Source: Novosphingobium sp. 32-60-15
GTDB taxonomy: Bacteria; Pseudomonadota; Alphaproteobacteria; Sphingomonadales; Sphingomonadaceae
Length of the DNA: 64,000 nt
Assembly: GCF_002280675.1 (NCBI RefSeq)
Contig: NZ_NCEN01000002.1
Coordinates: 1-64,000, forward strand
Reading direction: 5' to 3'
The translations under genes and the position numbers were made by a program. Every line of letters begins with the position of its first letter. The first letter of the stretch is position 1. The notes under the pieces are model-generated. The model did not search any database, had not been told where the DNA came from, and was given only the letters and a program-made list of their open reading frames with translations. Of the stretch, positions 1 through 8,765 are shown piece by piece.

Positions 1-688
1 GCGCTTGCGCTGCCGTATTGGTCAGCGCTGCGGTAACGCCGCCCATCGCGTTTGAGGCGACCTGCAGATTGGCGGCCTGGCGCTCATTGCGCTGGGCCAG
101 ATCGGCCGAAGCTGCGTTGATTTCATCACTGCCGCGCAGGACGTGCTCTGCCAGTTCGCGGATTTTGGACATGGTGGCCGAAACTGTGCCAAGGCCGCGA
201 TTGAAGTTCACCCGCATGTCTTCGTAATCGCCGGGGAAGGGCTCGCGAATTTCAGCAGTCAGATCGTTTTCTGCCAGACGCGAAAGCGCATGGTTCATCT
301 TTGCGATGATGCGCTGCTGCGTATCAAGGTCCGTTGTTTTTTCAATGGTTTCACCGAATTTGGTCATGGCCTTGGTCATCCGGCCAACGCAATCGGTATG
401 GTGGGTGTACTGGATCGGGCTGCGGGTATCGCCAGCGGCCAATGCCTCCATCCGCAAGACGGTGTTGACATAGGGCGTGCAGATGCGTTCGGCGGCCATG
501 ACCATGATGGTGATGACCAGCGCGAATGACAGCGCGGCAAAGCCCAATGAAACCGCCAGTCCCGCTTCGGGGAAAGCCCATGCCAGACCTATTCCGACAA
601 AGTTCAACGAAGCTGCAAACGCTAATGCCTTAAGCAGGAAGCCAAACTTCTGGCGGATCGGCGCGACGGCTTCGAACCAGGCTAGCAT
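1..688 (-). CDS. Methyl-accepting chemotaxis protein, C-terminus beyond window
   Basis: Reading the minus strand from the ATG at 688 gives about 229 open codons running off the left edge, so the 3' part is missing. The product starts MLAWFEAVAPIRQKFGFLLK and has two hydrophobic segments (about residues 19-38 and 45-65) with only a few residues between them, then a HAMP-like region (LRMEALAAGDTRSPI) and the start of a coiled-coil signalling domain (MNHALSRLAENDLTAEI, then SADLAQRNERQAANLQ). This is the layout of a chemoreceptor or related methyl-accepting transducer. There is almost no periplasmic loop, so it probably senses a cytoplasmic or membrane state rather than an external ligand. A purine-rich ribosome site (GAAGGGATG) precedes the ATG. 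The closest alternative is an MCP-like protein of another signalling role. Confidence 0.8.
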   Translation of the reverse strand, partial: MLAWFEAVAPIRQKFGFLLKALAFAASLNFVGIGLAWAFPEAGLAVSLGFAALSFALVITIMVMAAERICTPYVNTVLRMEALAAGDTRSPIQYTHHTDCVGRMTKAMTKFGETIEKTTDLDTQQRIIAKMNHALSRLAENDLTAEIREPFPGDYEDMRVNFNRGLGTVSATMSKIRELAEHVLRGSDEINAASADLAQRNERQAANLQVASNAMGGVTAALTNTAAQA

Positions 689-970
689 CTTGAAACATCC
701 CTTCGATGTTTGGAAACATGCGAATAAATTGCGATCTGTGGCGGCGCGTAGACATTTCTTGCTGAGGGAATAGGCTGCGACCTTGAAGATCAGTGTTAGG
801 GTCCGATGCGTAACAACCCTCACAGCACTCCATACGCGCCATTGCGCATGATCTTAGGGGCAGGTCTGGCGCAGCCTTTGCCTTTGTGGGCGCCTTCGCA
901 TTTGCGGTTTGCCTTGCCGGACATAAGGCCTAGAGACGGGCTAGGGGCGCGGGAAACTACGGAATTTCAT

Positions 971-1972
971 ATGGTTGCCAATGCTCCAATGCCGCATGAA
1001 TGGACGTCAAAGCAATTGGCGCGCGCGGTTGCGGCTGCAGGGGTGGCGCTGTGGGCATGGAACGTTGATACCGATGCCTTCACCATGGATGAAATGGGTT
1101 TCGAACTGTGGGGGATGAAACCCCATGACCATGTGACATTCGAACAGCTTTCGGCGCATGTCCACCCGGCTGACCGGGACCGGGTGCGATCAGCCTTTAC
1201 CGCCACCCGCGTTATTCTGGGCCCCTATGAAACCGATTTCCGCATCCTGATTGGCGATGAAGTGCGCTGGATTGCCGCGCGCGGGCAGGGCGAAGATGTG
1301 GGCATTGTCGGGCGCACGATGTTCGGCATTTTCCTGGATGTCACCGGGCGCAAGCAGGCCGAAGAGGGCCACGAATTGCTGGCAGGTGAAATGAGCCACC
1401 GGGTAAAGAACCTGCTGGCAATTGCCTCGGCACTGACCGCAATATCATCAAGATCGGCCAAGACGTGCGAGGAAATGGCGCGCGAATTGACCGAGCGTTT
1501 GTCGGCGCTGGGCCGTGCGCATGATCTGGTACGCCCCCTGCCCAATGGACAGGGCCAGGCCGCACTGCTGGGCGATCTGCTGTCATTGTTGCTGGCCCCT
1601 TATGACGAAAAAGGCGCGTTCATGGGCCGTATCCGCGTGGCGGTTGAGCGGATGGGCGTGGGCGAAAACGCGGCGACCGGCCTTGCGCTGGTGATCCACG
1701 AACTGGCGACCAATTCGATGAAATACGGCGCGCTATCGGTGCCGGTGGGCACGCTCGATGTTGCCAGCGAGGCGGTTGACGGCAAGATTGTGCTGACATG
1801 GACTGAACATGGCGGCCCCGAAGTTACCAGGCCCGATGGCAGCGAAGGCTTTGGCAGCAAATTGGTGCGACGCAGCGTTGCCGGGCAACTGGGCGGATCG
1901 ATAGCCTATGACTGGGCCAGTACCGGATTGATCGTAACGCTGACCATGGACCGGGCCATGCTAACCGGCTGA
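971..1972 (+). CDS. PAS-domain HWE-family sensor histidine kinase
   Basis: A 333-residue soluble sensor kinase. Residues about 25-128 form a PAS fold of the PAS_3 type, ending in the typical GIFLDVTGRKQAEE linker. The phospho-acceptor is His143 in EMSHRVKNLLA. The ATP-binding part carries the N-box IHELATNSMKYGAL and the WTEHGGP segment that, with the His box, define HWE kinases. In alphaproteobacteria such kinases often belong to light or general stress response circuits, but no response regulator is next to it, so the output is unknown. The frame is open back to 806. I chose the ATG at 971 because the PAS domain starts soon after it and the upstream residues look non-coding. It is divergent from the chemoreceptor, with a 282-bp shared upstream region. 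Confidence 0.85.
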   Translation: MVANAPMPHEWTSKQLARAVAAAGVALWAWNVDTDAFTMDEMGFELWGMKPHDHVTFEQLSAHVHPADRDRVRSAFTATRVILGPYETDFRILIGDEVRWIAARGQGEDVGIVGRTMFGIFLDVTGRKQAEEGHELLAGEMSHRVKNLLAIASALTAISSRSAKTCEEMARELTERLSALGRAHDLVRPLPNGQGQAALLGDLLSLLLAPYDEKGAFMGRIRVAVERMGVGENAATGLALVIHELATNSMKYGALSVPVGTLDVASEAVDGKIVLTWTEHGGPEVTRPDGSEGFGSKLVRRSVAGQLGGSIAYDWASTGLIVTLTMDRAMLTG

Positions 1973-2394
1973 ATTCCGTTTGAATCAAGCGCAAAAACGT
2001 TCCGTCCGAAATGGACAGGCTGCCTTTTGGCAGCGCCGCGCGGCCTGCGGCCATGTTTGCTAATGCATTCGATTGCTTACATAAATGTAATCAGTAATAG
2101 TCCATTTCCGATGCGCTAGGTGCTGCATTAACTAAAAATTAACCTATGCTCCGTTCATGTTCAGTGCAGGTTGGTGTTTGCGCCGGGCTGCACAATCTTA
2201 TCGCATGATGGCCCTTCGATCCTAAGGGCAAAAGCTTCGTAGGCGTGCCTTTGCCTCGCGCGCCTACACCGGCAGTCTCCCTTCGCTGGCCGCCCCGGCT
2301 GGCCGCGAAGGGAGACGCTTTCCCCGTATTACAATTCAATCTGCGCCGGGTTTGGGCATGATGATTCCGTGCGCATTTTGCGGCTGCGGGGGGA
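1973..2394. other. Intergenic region between convergent genes
   Basis: About 420 bases with no credible gene. It holds an A+T-richer stretch near 2080-2150, a small imperfect palindrome around 2070-2092 (GATTGCTTACAT then ATGTAATC), and the strong hairpin at 2275-2316 listed separately. The short open frames here have no ribosome sites or recognisable domains. Confidence 0.5.
2275..2316. terminator. 12-bp stem hairpin between convergent genes
   Basis: GTCTCCCTTCGC (2275-2286) pairs with GCGAAGGGAGAC (2305-2316) around an 18-base loop. It sits between the 3' ends of the sensor kinase and the VOC gene and could end transcription from both sides. There is no clear T-run, so the termination role is inferred. 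Confidence 0.45.
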
Positions 2395-2925
2395 TCAGCC
2401 CAGCTTGCGCAAGGGCTCCGATCCGTCCCAGTCCTTGCCGGCGTCCTTGATCATCTTGAAAATGCCGTCGGCACCGGTCATGTTCTGCAGCAGTTCGATG
2501 ACGTGGCCGGGGCCTTGGCCCGGATCGACATAGATCACCGCGCCATCTGCACCGACGGTTCCTTCGACGAGGATTTCCGCGCCCGCCTCGGCACAGGCCG
2601 CGCGCGCTTCTTCGATGGAATCCACGAAGATGCAGATGTGGTGCAGGCGGTCTGTCACCGCGTATTCGCCGGTATAGATTGAAGGTTCGGCATTTTCCGC
2701 GCGGATCAGCTCGATCTGGACATCACCCCAATAGGCGATGGCGATGGAGAAGACTGCGCCGGTGGGCACACCCTTATACTTGCAATCGCCCAGCGCCACG
2801 TTCTCCATCAGGTAGAACGGGCCGACGCCCATCGTTTCAGTCCAGTATTTTACCGCTGAATCAAAGTCTTGCGGCAAATAGGCAAGCTGGCCAACGGGGC
2901 CGAGGTCTGTAATCTTGCGGGTCAT
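2395..2925 (-). CDS. VOC (glyoxalase-fold) family protein
   Basis: A 176-residue vicinal-oxygen-chelate protein. It has the paired beta-alpha-beta-beta-beta layout with metal-ligand-like positions around VGQLAYLPQDF, VQIELI, LHHICIFV and VIELLQN. The segment MGVGPFYLMENV resembles that of two other VOC proteins in the window (IGPFYMVPHI at 27.5 kb and GSGPFFVADN at 55.0 kb), so the three look like paralogues. VOC enzymes can be epimerases, isomerases, lyases or dioxygenases; the reaction is not readable here. It is the last gene of the minus-strand acyl-CoA operon and its start overlaps the end of the E2 gene by 4 bases, so the two are probably translationally coupled. Methylmalonyl-CoA-epimerase-like chemistry is one possibility. 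Confidence 0.8.
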   Translation of the reverse strand: MTRKITDLGPVGQLAYLPQDFDSAVKYWTETMGVGPFYLMENVALGDCKYKGVPTGAVFSIAIAYWGDVQIELIRAENAEPSIYTGEYAVTDRLHHICIFVDSIEEARAACAEAGAEILVEGTVGADGAVIYVDPGQGPGHVIELLQNMTGADGIFKMIKDAGKDWDGSEPLRKLG

Positions 2926-4361
2926 GCGAACAGCCCTTCCGGTGCTTCGAGCAGGGACTTGAAGGTTTGCAGGAACTGCGCACCCGCCGCGCCATCAATT
3001 GCGCGGTGATCGACCGAGAGGGTGAAGGAGATGCGGCTTTCAAAGGCAATGTCGCCATTCTCCGCCTCTGTCGCCACGCGGTTCACCCCGCCCACGGCAA
3101 GGATCGCGCCTTGGGGCGGGTTGATGATCGCATCGAAGTTTTCGATGCCGAACATGCCGAGGTTGGAGACGGAGAAGGTGCCCCCGTCCATGTCTTCATA
3201 GCCGAGCTTGCCGGCTTGGGCCTTGTCGATCAGGGCACGGGTGGTGGCGGCAATCTGGGCGATATGCATACGGTCTGCCTGCCGCACGATGGGCGTGACC
3301 AGACCTTTGGGGCTGGCCACGGCGATCGACACATCGGCATGGGCAAAGCTGTGCACTGCATCGCCGTGCACCTGCACGTTCACTTCCGGGTGGCGCACCA
3401 GCGCGAGGGCGACGGCCTTGACGATGTAATCGTTGATCGATGCCTTCGTGCCCAACACGACATTGGCGGTTTTGCGCAAGGCCATCAGATCATCCACCCG
3501 CGCCGATGCGCGCAGATAGAAGTGCGGGATGGTCTGCTTGGCTTCGGTAAGGCGTTTGGCCACGACCTTGCGGATCTTGTCGAACGGCTGGACCGTGGCG
3601 GGATTGGCGACCAGTTCGAATGCCGCACCGAACACCGGCGCTGCCGCCGTGACCGGCTTGACCAGCGCCAGCACATCGGCCTTGGAAATGCGGCCCCGCG
3701 GGCCGGTGCCGGTGATGCCGGCAAGCGAAATGCCGTGGTGTGCGGCAAGGCGGCGGGCGAGGGGCGATGCGAAAGCTTCGGGGCTGTCTTCGACCAGTGT
3801 GGCGCTGCCCTTCAATGCGGCGGCGCGTTCGGGGCGGGTGGCCTGGACCACATCCTGATAGGTAATGCGGCCATTGCGGCCCGATCCGGCGATGGGTTCA
3901 ATGTCCACGCCTTCGGCCTCGGCAAGCTTCAAGGCTTCGGGGCTGATCGCGCGGTTGGTGACGATCTTCTTGGGCGCGCGAGCAGGTTCTGCCGCAGCCG
4001 GAGCGGGGGCAGCAGGGGCAGGCGCAGGTGCGCTGCCGCCTGATTTTGCCGCAACCGATGTTTCAGCGGGCTTGAAGCCTGCGATGAAGGCATCGATTTC
4101 AGCGTCGGGCGTATCGGCATCGGCAAACACGCCCAAGAGCGCGCCCACGGGATGCGCGTCTTCGCTGGCAGGCGTCAGCAGGCGCTTGAGCACCGCGTCA
4201 TATTCTGCCTCAACCTCGTTAGTGATCTTGGCGGTTTCGATCAGGCACAGGACCTGGCCCTTGGTAAAGGCGTCCCCTTCCTTGACCATCCATTCGGCGA
4301 TGGTGCCTTCTGTCATTTCGATGCCCCATTTGGGCATGCAGAACGGGCGTATATTGGCCAT
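2922..4361 (-). CDS. 2-oxoacid dehydrogenase E2 (dihydrolipoamide acyltransferase)
   Basis: A 479-residue acyltransferase core subunit. The N-terminus (MPKWGIEMTEG) begins a lipoyl domain with the lipoylated lysine at about residue 45 (IETAKITNEVEA). An Ala/Pro-rich linker follows, then two peripheral-subunit-binding-like segments (RAISPEALKLAEAEGVDIEP and SPLARRLAAHHGISLAGI) rather than the usual one. The catalytic domain ends with the DHRAIDG motif at about residue 451. The start at 4361 was chosen because it directly begins the lipoyl domain and has a GAGGAG ribosome site; the open frame continues upstream without meaning. It lies 11 bases after the E1beta stop. No E3 (dihydrolipoamide dehydrogenase) gene is in the window, so E3 would be borrowed. 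Acetoin, branched-chain or pathway-specific 2-oxoacids are all possible substrates. Confidence 0.9.
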   Translation of the reverse strand: MANIRPFCMPKWGIEMTEGTIAEWMVKEGDAFTKGQVLCLIETAKITNEVEAEYDAVLKRLLTPASEDAHPVGALLGVFADADTPDAEIDAFIAGFKPAETSVAAKSGGSAPAPAPAAPAPAAAEPARAPKKIVTNRAISPEALKLAEAEGVDIEPIAGSGRNGRITYQDVVQATRPERAAALKGSATLVEDSPEAFASPLARRLAAHHGISLAGITGTGPRGRISKADVLALVKPVTAAAPVFGAAFELVANPATVQPFDKIRKVVAKRLTEAKQTIPHFYLRASARVDDLMALRKTANVVLGTKASINDYIVKAVALALVRHPEVNVQVHGDAVHSFAHADVSIAVASPKGLVTPIVRQADRMHIAQIAATTRALIDKAQAGKLGYEDMDGGTFSVSNLGMFGIENFDAIINPPQGAILAVGGVNRVATEAENGDIAFESRISFTLSVDHRAIDGAAGAQFLQTFKSLLEAPEGLFA

Positions 4362-4372
4362 GTCGCGGCTCC

Positions 4373-5386
4373 TCAGCGGTAGGCCAGAACCTTGCGCACC
4401 GCCGCTTCGATCTTGTCGACCGAAGGAAGGTAGGCAGATTCCAGCTCGCGCGCGAATGGGACGGGGGTGTGTGGCGGATTGACGGCCAAAGGTGGCGCTT
4501 TGAGCGCGGCAAAGGCCTTTTCGGCCACCAGTGCGCAAATGTCGCCCGCAAGGCTGCACCGTGGCGGGGCTTCGTCCACCACGATCAGACGGCCGGTGAC
4601 TTCGACCGAATCCAGGATGGTTTCTTCATCGAGCGGGCTGGTGGTGCGAAGGTCGATCACGTCGCAGCCGATGCCTTCGGCGGCCAGCCTGTCGGCCACC
4701 GCTTCGCAGAAGCCGAGCAGAAGACCGGTGGAAACGATGGTGACGTCTTGTCCTGCACGGCTGAGGCGGGCGTGGCCGAACGGGATCATGTATTCAGGAT
4801 CGTCGGGCACTTCGCCGCTCATCCCGTAAAGCGCCTTGTGTTCAAGGAAGATCACCGGATCATCATCGCGGATGGCGGTGCGCAGCAGGCCCTTCACGTC
4901 GGCAGGGGTGCTGGGCATGACGACCTTCAGGCCGGGCATGCCGGTCAGGATCTGGTGCACGGCCTGGCTGTGCTGGGCCGCGGCGTTGTAGCCCGCGCCA
5001 TAGGCCATGCGGATGACCGCAGGGCATTTGGTCTTGCCGCCGAACATGTAGCGGAACTTGGCGAGCTGGTTCCAGATCTGGTCAAGCGACACGCCGATGA
5101 AATCGGCAAACATCAGCTCGGCAATCGGGCGCTTGCCCGAAAGCGCAAGGCCCGCTGCCGCGCCCATGATCGCGCTTTCCGAAATGGGCGTGTCGATCAC
5201 GCGGTCTGCGCCGAATTTGCCGAACAGGCCGGTCGATGTTGACCAGATGCCGCCGATGGCTTCGGGGCCGCCGGGCGTGCCCATGCCGCCGACAATATCT
5301 TCACCAAGGCAGACGACGTTTTCGTCGCGGGCCATTTCTTCTGCGATCGTTGTAACAACGGCGTCGCGGTACATCATTTTTGGCAT
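4373..5386 (-). CDS. 2-oxoacid/acetoin dehydrogenase E1 beta subunit
   Basis: A 337-residue transketolase-fold subunit (Transket_pyr plus Transketolase_C). Visible family segments are VVCLGEDIVGGMGTPGG near the N-terminus, DTPISESAIMGAAAGLALSGKRPIAELMFADF, and the C-terminal IDLRTTSPLDEETILDSVEVTGRLIVVDE. It pairs with the E1alpha gene just upstream to form the thiamine-diphosphate decarboxylase component and hands the acyl group to the E2 encoded downstream. The length is normal for the family. The sequence resembles the AcoB/PdhB group, but exact substrate class cannot be assigned. The gene lies between E1alpha (16 bases away) and E2 (11 bases away) on the minus strand, clearly one transcription unit. 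Confidence 0.9.
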   Translation of the reverse strand: MPKMMYRDAVVTTIAEEMARDENVVCLGEDIVGGMGTPGGPEAIGGIWSTSTGLFGKFGADRVIDTPISESAIMGAAAGLALSGKRPIAELMFADFIGVSLDQIWNQLAKFRYMFGGKTKCPAVIRMAYGAGYNAAAQHSQAVHQILTGMPGLKVVMPSTPADVKGLLRTAIRDDDPVIFLEHKALYGMSGEVPDDPEYMIPFGHARLSRAGQDVTIVSTGLLLGFCEAVADRLAAEGIGCDVIDLRTTSPLDEETILDSVEVTGRLIVVDEAPPRCSLAGDICALVAEKAFAALKAPPLAVNPPHTPVPFARELESAYLPSVDKIEAAVRKVLAYR

Positions 5387-5402
5387 AAGTCCGCTCCCCG
5401 GC

Positions 5403-6377
5403 TTAGTACGAGATATAGACGTCGGTCAGGACGTCTTCGGCGGTGGGACGATCAGCTGCCTTGGCTTGGCGCACGGACTCTTCGATGGCTTCCAATACTT
5501 CGGCATCCAGCGCATCAAGATCGGCGTGGTCAAGCACGCCTGCATCGGTCACGCTCTTGCGGAAGTTCTTGAGGCAATCGCGGAACTCGCGGATGCGGTC
5601 CAACTCGCCCGGGCCGCGATAGCGCTGCGGATCGCCTTCGAAGTGGCCGAAGAAGCGTTCGGTATCAAATTCGACCGCCGCCGGACCATTGCCGGGGGTG
5701 CGGACATATTCCAGCACTTCGCGCATGGTTTCAAACACGCTGAAGAAATCGGTGCCATCGCCGCGCCAGACCTTCATGCCGAATGCTTCGGCCCGGCTGG
5801 CGATGTCGCGCTGCGTGCCGACTGCGTATTCAAAGCCGGTGTGTTCTGAATAGTGGTTGTTTTCGAACACGAAAATTGTGGCCGCTTTTGTGACGACGGC
5901 CATGTTCATTGCTTCGAACGTGGTGCCCTGATTGCAGGCACCGTCGCCCGAAAAAGTGATGGCAACATGACCCTTGCCATCGATCTTGCAGGCAATCCCT
6001 GCGCCCACCGCGATGGGTGATCCTGCACCCACGATGCCGTTTGCGCCCAGCATGCCCTTGTCGATATCGGCAATGTGCATCGATCCGCCCTTGCCTTTGC
6101 AAAGACCTTCGCGGCTGCCCCAGATTTCCTTCATCATGCCGTTCACGTCACAGCCCTTGGCAAGGCAGTGGCCGTGGCCGCGATGGGTGGAGACGATCTT
6201 GTCCTCAACCGAAAGATGTTCGCACACACCGACCGCGACGGCTTCCTGCCCGCAATACAAGTGGGTGAACCCGGCGATTTCACCGGTCTGGATATCGGTA
6301 TGAAGGCGTTCCTCGAATTCGCGGATCACCTTCATCTGGCGGTAAGCGCGCAATAGCGCCTCGCGGCTCAGCTGCAT
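5403..6377 (-). CDS. 2-oxoacid/acetoin dehydrogenase E1 alpha subunit
   Basis: A 324-residue E1 alpha chain. The thiamine-diphosphate motif is visible as GDGACNQG followed about 25 residues later by ENNHYS, and the conserved GKGGSMH and GIVGAGSPIAVGAG stretches are present. It would decarboxylate a 2-oxoacid or cleave an acetoin-like substrate together with E1beta. The start at 6377 (MQLSREALLRAYRQM) is preferred over one 72 bases upstream, because the upstream residues overlap the preceding acyl-CoA dehydrogenase gene and do not look like the family. It lies 13 bases after that gene, inside the seven-gene operon. Placement beside thiolase and acyl-CoA dehydrogenase suggests it processes a 2-oxoacid released during side-chain or ring breakdown. 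Confidence 0.9.
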   Translation of the reverse strand: MQLSREALLRAYRQMKVIREFEERLHTDIQTGEIAGFTHLYCGQEAVAVGVCEHLSVEDKIVSTHRGHGHCLAKGCDVNGMMKEIWGSREGLCKGKGGSMHIADIDKGMLGANGIVGAGSPIAVGAGIACKIDGKGHVAITFSGDGACNQGTTFEAMNMAVVTKAATIFVFENNHYSEHTGFEYAVGTQRDIASRAEAFGMKVWRGDGTDFFSVFETMREVLEYVRTPGNGPAAVEFDTERFFGHFEGDPQRYRGPGELDRIREFRDCLKNFRKSVTDAGVLDHADLDALDAEVLEAIEESVRQAKAADRPTAEDVLTDVYISY

Positions 6378-6390
6378 CCTGTCAGTTCCC

Positions 6391-7605
6391 TTATAGGCCG
6401 AGCACAGTCCGGGCGATGATGCCCGACTGCACTTCGTTGGTTCCACCAAAAATTGTCCACGCGCGGCTGTTCAGATAGCGGGCCGAGGCGACTTGCGCCG
6501 CTTTGGAATGCACCGGGGCCGGAGCATTGTCGCCATAGAAGGGCCTTGCAAATTCAAGCTGCAAACCGGCGGTGCCGTAAAGATCGACGGCCAGCAGATC
6601 GACATCCTGCCGCAAGTTTGACGCCAGCAGCTTGCACAGCGACGTTTGCGGACCCGGCGGGCGGCCCTTGGCCACTTCCGACAGGATTTTCAGCTCGATC
6701 ATTTCCAGTGACTGGATGCCAAGGCGCACTTTGGCCATGCGGCGCTTCCATTCGGCATCATCGGCCAGCACACCGCCACGGCCATCGGGTTCGTGGGCTG
6801 CGGCGCTTTCAATCTGGCCAAGATCGTATTCCAGCTTTGGCGAATGGCATGATCCGCCGCGTTCGTTTTCCAGCAGGAACTTGGCCAGCTTCCAGCCATC
6901 GCCTTCTTGGGCCACGCGGTCTTCCACCGGCACGATCACGTCTTCAAGGAAGACCTGATTGACTTCATGATCGCCTGCGAGCGTCAGCAGCGGGCGCACC
7001 GATATTCCGGGCTGGTTCATATCGACCAGCAGGAACGAAATGCCCGCCTGCTTTTTGCCTTCGGTATCGGTGCGGACCAGCGCGAACATCTTGTTGGCCC
7101 AGTGCGCGTGCGTGGTCCAGATTTTCGAGCCGTTGAGTTTGTAATGCGTGCCATCATCCGAAAGCGTGGCGCGGCATTGCAGGCTGGCAAGGTCCGATCC
7201 GCTGCCGGGTTCGGAAAAGCCCTGACACCAGTAATCCTCGCCCGACAGGATGCGGGGCAGGTACTTGGCCTTCTGTTCGGGTGTGCCGAACGTATAAATC
7301 ACCGGCGCGACAAGCTTGAGGCCGAGCACGGTCAGGTTGGGAGCGCCTGCGAGTGCGCATTCCTTTTCAAAGATATAGCGCTGAACCGGGCTCCAGCCCG
7401 TGCCGCCTGCTTCGACAGGCCATTGATACCCGAGCCAGCCCTTTTCATTCAGGATCGCGTTCCAGCGCTGGCCGATATCGGGTTCGACGAACACGGTGGG
7501 CGATGCGGCGGCCCCGTCCTTGATTTCAGACGGCAACTTGGCGGCCAGAAAGGCGCGCACTTCGTCGCGGAAAGCCAGTTCTTCGGGTGAAAGGTTGATG
7601 TCCAT
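6391..7605 (-). CDS. Acyl-CoA dehydrogenase (long form)
   Basis: A 404-residue FAD-dependent acyl-CoA dehydrogenase. Typical segments are CQGFSEPGSGSDLASLQCRA and KLNGSKIWTTHAHWANKMFALVRTD (middle beta domain) and SRAWTIFGGTNEVQSGIIARTVLGL at the C-terminus. It would introduce an alpha,beta double bond into an acyl-CoA and pass electrons to ETF. The pattern IFGGTNEVQ is common in members that pair with a second, shorter acyl-CoA dehydrogenase. Such a short partner lies at 10.3 kb, divergently placed behind the LuxR regulator, which fits a heteromeric enzyme of the kind used in steroid side-chain degradation. That pairing is inferred. It sits 8 bases downstream of the thiolase gene. Confidence 0.9.
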   Translation of the reverse strand: MDINLSPEELAFRDEVRAFLAAKLPSEIKDGAAASPTVFVEPDIGQRWNAILNEKGWLGYQWPVEAGGTGWSPVQRYIFEKECALAGAPNLTVLGLKLVAPVIYTFGTPEQKAKYLPRILSGEDYWCQGFSEPGSGSDLASLQCRATLSDDGTHYKLNGSKIWTTHAHWANKMFALVRTDTEGKKQAGISFLLVDMNQPGISVRPLLTLAGDHEVNQVFLEDVIVPVEDRVAQEGDGWKLAKFLLENERGGSCHSPKLEYDLGQIESAAAHEPDGRGGVLADDAEWKRRMAKVRLGIQSLEMIELKILSEVAKGRPPGPQTSLCKLLASNLRQDVDLLAVDLYGTAGLQLEFARPFYGDNAPAPVHSKAAQVASARYLNSRAWTIFGGTNEVQSGIIARTVLGL

Positions 7606-7613
7606 CGGTTCTA

Positions 7614-8765
7614 TCAGCGTTCGAGGATGGTCACGGCCGAAACGCCCGGCGCGCCATAGACATGGGTGAATGCGGTTTTGGGATTGCCCGGAACCTGGCG
7701 TCCGCCGCCATCCCCGCGCAATTGCACGACGTTTTCGTAAACCTGACGCAGGCCCGATGCGCCGATTGGTTCACCGCAGGCAAGGCAGCCGCCATCGGTG
7801 TTGACGGGCAGTTTGCCGCTGATTTCGGTCAGCCCTTCGGCCAGCCAACGTTCCTGATCGCCGTCTGCGCAAAAGCCGTTTTCGGCCATGTGCATGATTT
7901 CGGCGCCCGCTTCGGTATCCTGCAATTGGGCAACGGCAATGTCTTCAGGCCCGATGCCGGCCATGCGGAAAGCATCGGCGCTGGCGATGCGGGTGGCCGT
8001 GGCCTTGCCGCCGCCAATGTCGATGGACGGGGCGAATACTTCAAAGCTGCCGGGCGGGCGTGTGCGCATCGCGGCGGCCTTGAGCCGGATCAGCGGCTTG
8101 CCCAGTTCGCGCGCCTTCTTTTCACTGGCAAGGATCAGCGCAACGCCGCCTTCTGCGGGCGAACAGAACATGTATTTGGTGTAAGGATCAGACACCAAGG
8201 GCGCATCAAGGATGGTCTGGATATCCACCGGTTCGCGCCGCCATGCGTGATCGGCGTGGACGGCATTGCGGAACGCCTTGTTGGCCACGCGCGCCAGCGA
8301 TGTCTGGCTGATCCCGTGTTCGTGCATGTAGCGCGTGATCTTGTTCGCAAAGAATTGCGTGGTGATCATGTAGCCGGCATCGCCGTACCATTCGGGCAGG
8401 TTATATTCGGACGGCAGGGCGTTGAACGCGCCGCGCGGGTGCTTGTCAAAGCCGACGGCCATGCCGATTTCAAATTCGCCCGACTTGATCGCCATCTGCG
8501 CCGAAAACAGGGCAGAGCCACCGGCCGCGCAGCCATTGCGCACGTTGATGAACTGCACGCCCGTCAGGCCGAGCCGTTCGACCATCGTATCGGGATTGCC
8601 CGCAGAATCCGATCCGCCATAGGCAAACTGGACGTCGGGCCATTCTATTCCGGCGTCGGCCAATGCCGTGCGTACGGCGGCCACGCCCTGATCAAGCCCG
8701 GACAGGCCATCGGTGCGGCCAAACGGGTGAATGCCGATGCCGACGATGCAGACGTCCCCGCTCAT
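7614..8765 (-). CDS. Thiolase-like (SCP2/lipid-transfer type) acyltransferase or aldolase
   Basis: A 383-residue thiolase-fold protein of the non-decarboxylating, lipid-transfer class. The nucleophile region reads VRNGCAAGGSALFSAQ, and the C-terminal motif reads GGCLACGEPIGASGLRQV, where the His of the classical GHP motif is replaced by Glu. Such proteins act as thiolases or, when bound to a DUF35 partner (Ltp2-type), as retro-aldolases that release a short acyl-CoA. A DUF35 gene lies immediately upstream with a 4-base ATGA overlap, supporting a complex. The replaced His argues against a simple acetyl-CoA acetyltransferase, but this variant is seen in this branch of the family, so it is not evidence of inactivity. 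Confidence 0.85.
   Translation of the reverse strand: MSGDVCIVGIGIHPFGRTDGLSGLDQGVAAVRTALADAGIEWPDVQFAYGGSDSAGNPDTMVERLGLTGVQFINVRNGCAAGGSALFSAQMAIKSGEFEIGMAVGFDKHPRGAFNALPSEYNLPEWYGDAGYMITTQFFANKITRYMHEHGISQTSLARVANKAFRNAVHADHAWRREPVDIQTILDAPLVSDPYTKYMFCSPAEGGVALILASEKKARELGKPLIRLKAAAMRTRPPGSFEVFAPSIDIGGGKATATRIASADAFRMAGIGPEDIAVAQLQDTEAGAEIMHMAENGFCADGDQERWLAEGLTEISGKLPVNTDGGCLACGEPIGASGLRQVYENVVQLRGDGGGRQVPGNPKTAFTHVYGAPGVSAVTILER

Noticed and set aside
2139-2339. Short minus-strand frame in the 2.0-2.4 kb gap
   Set aside because: It covers the hairpin and lacks a ribosome site or family similarity.
2967-4043. Long plus-strand open frame (358 codons)
   Set aside because: It is antisense to the E2 gene, which has clear lipoyl and catalytic motifs, and its translation is rich in Arg, Gly and His with no domain. 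High G+C content keeps such frames open.
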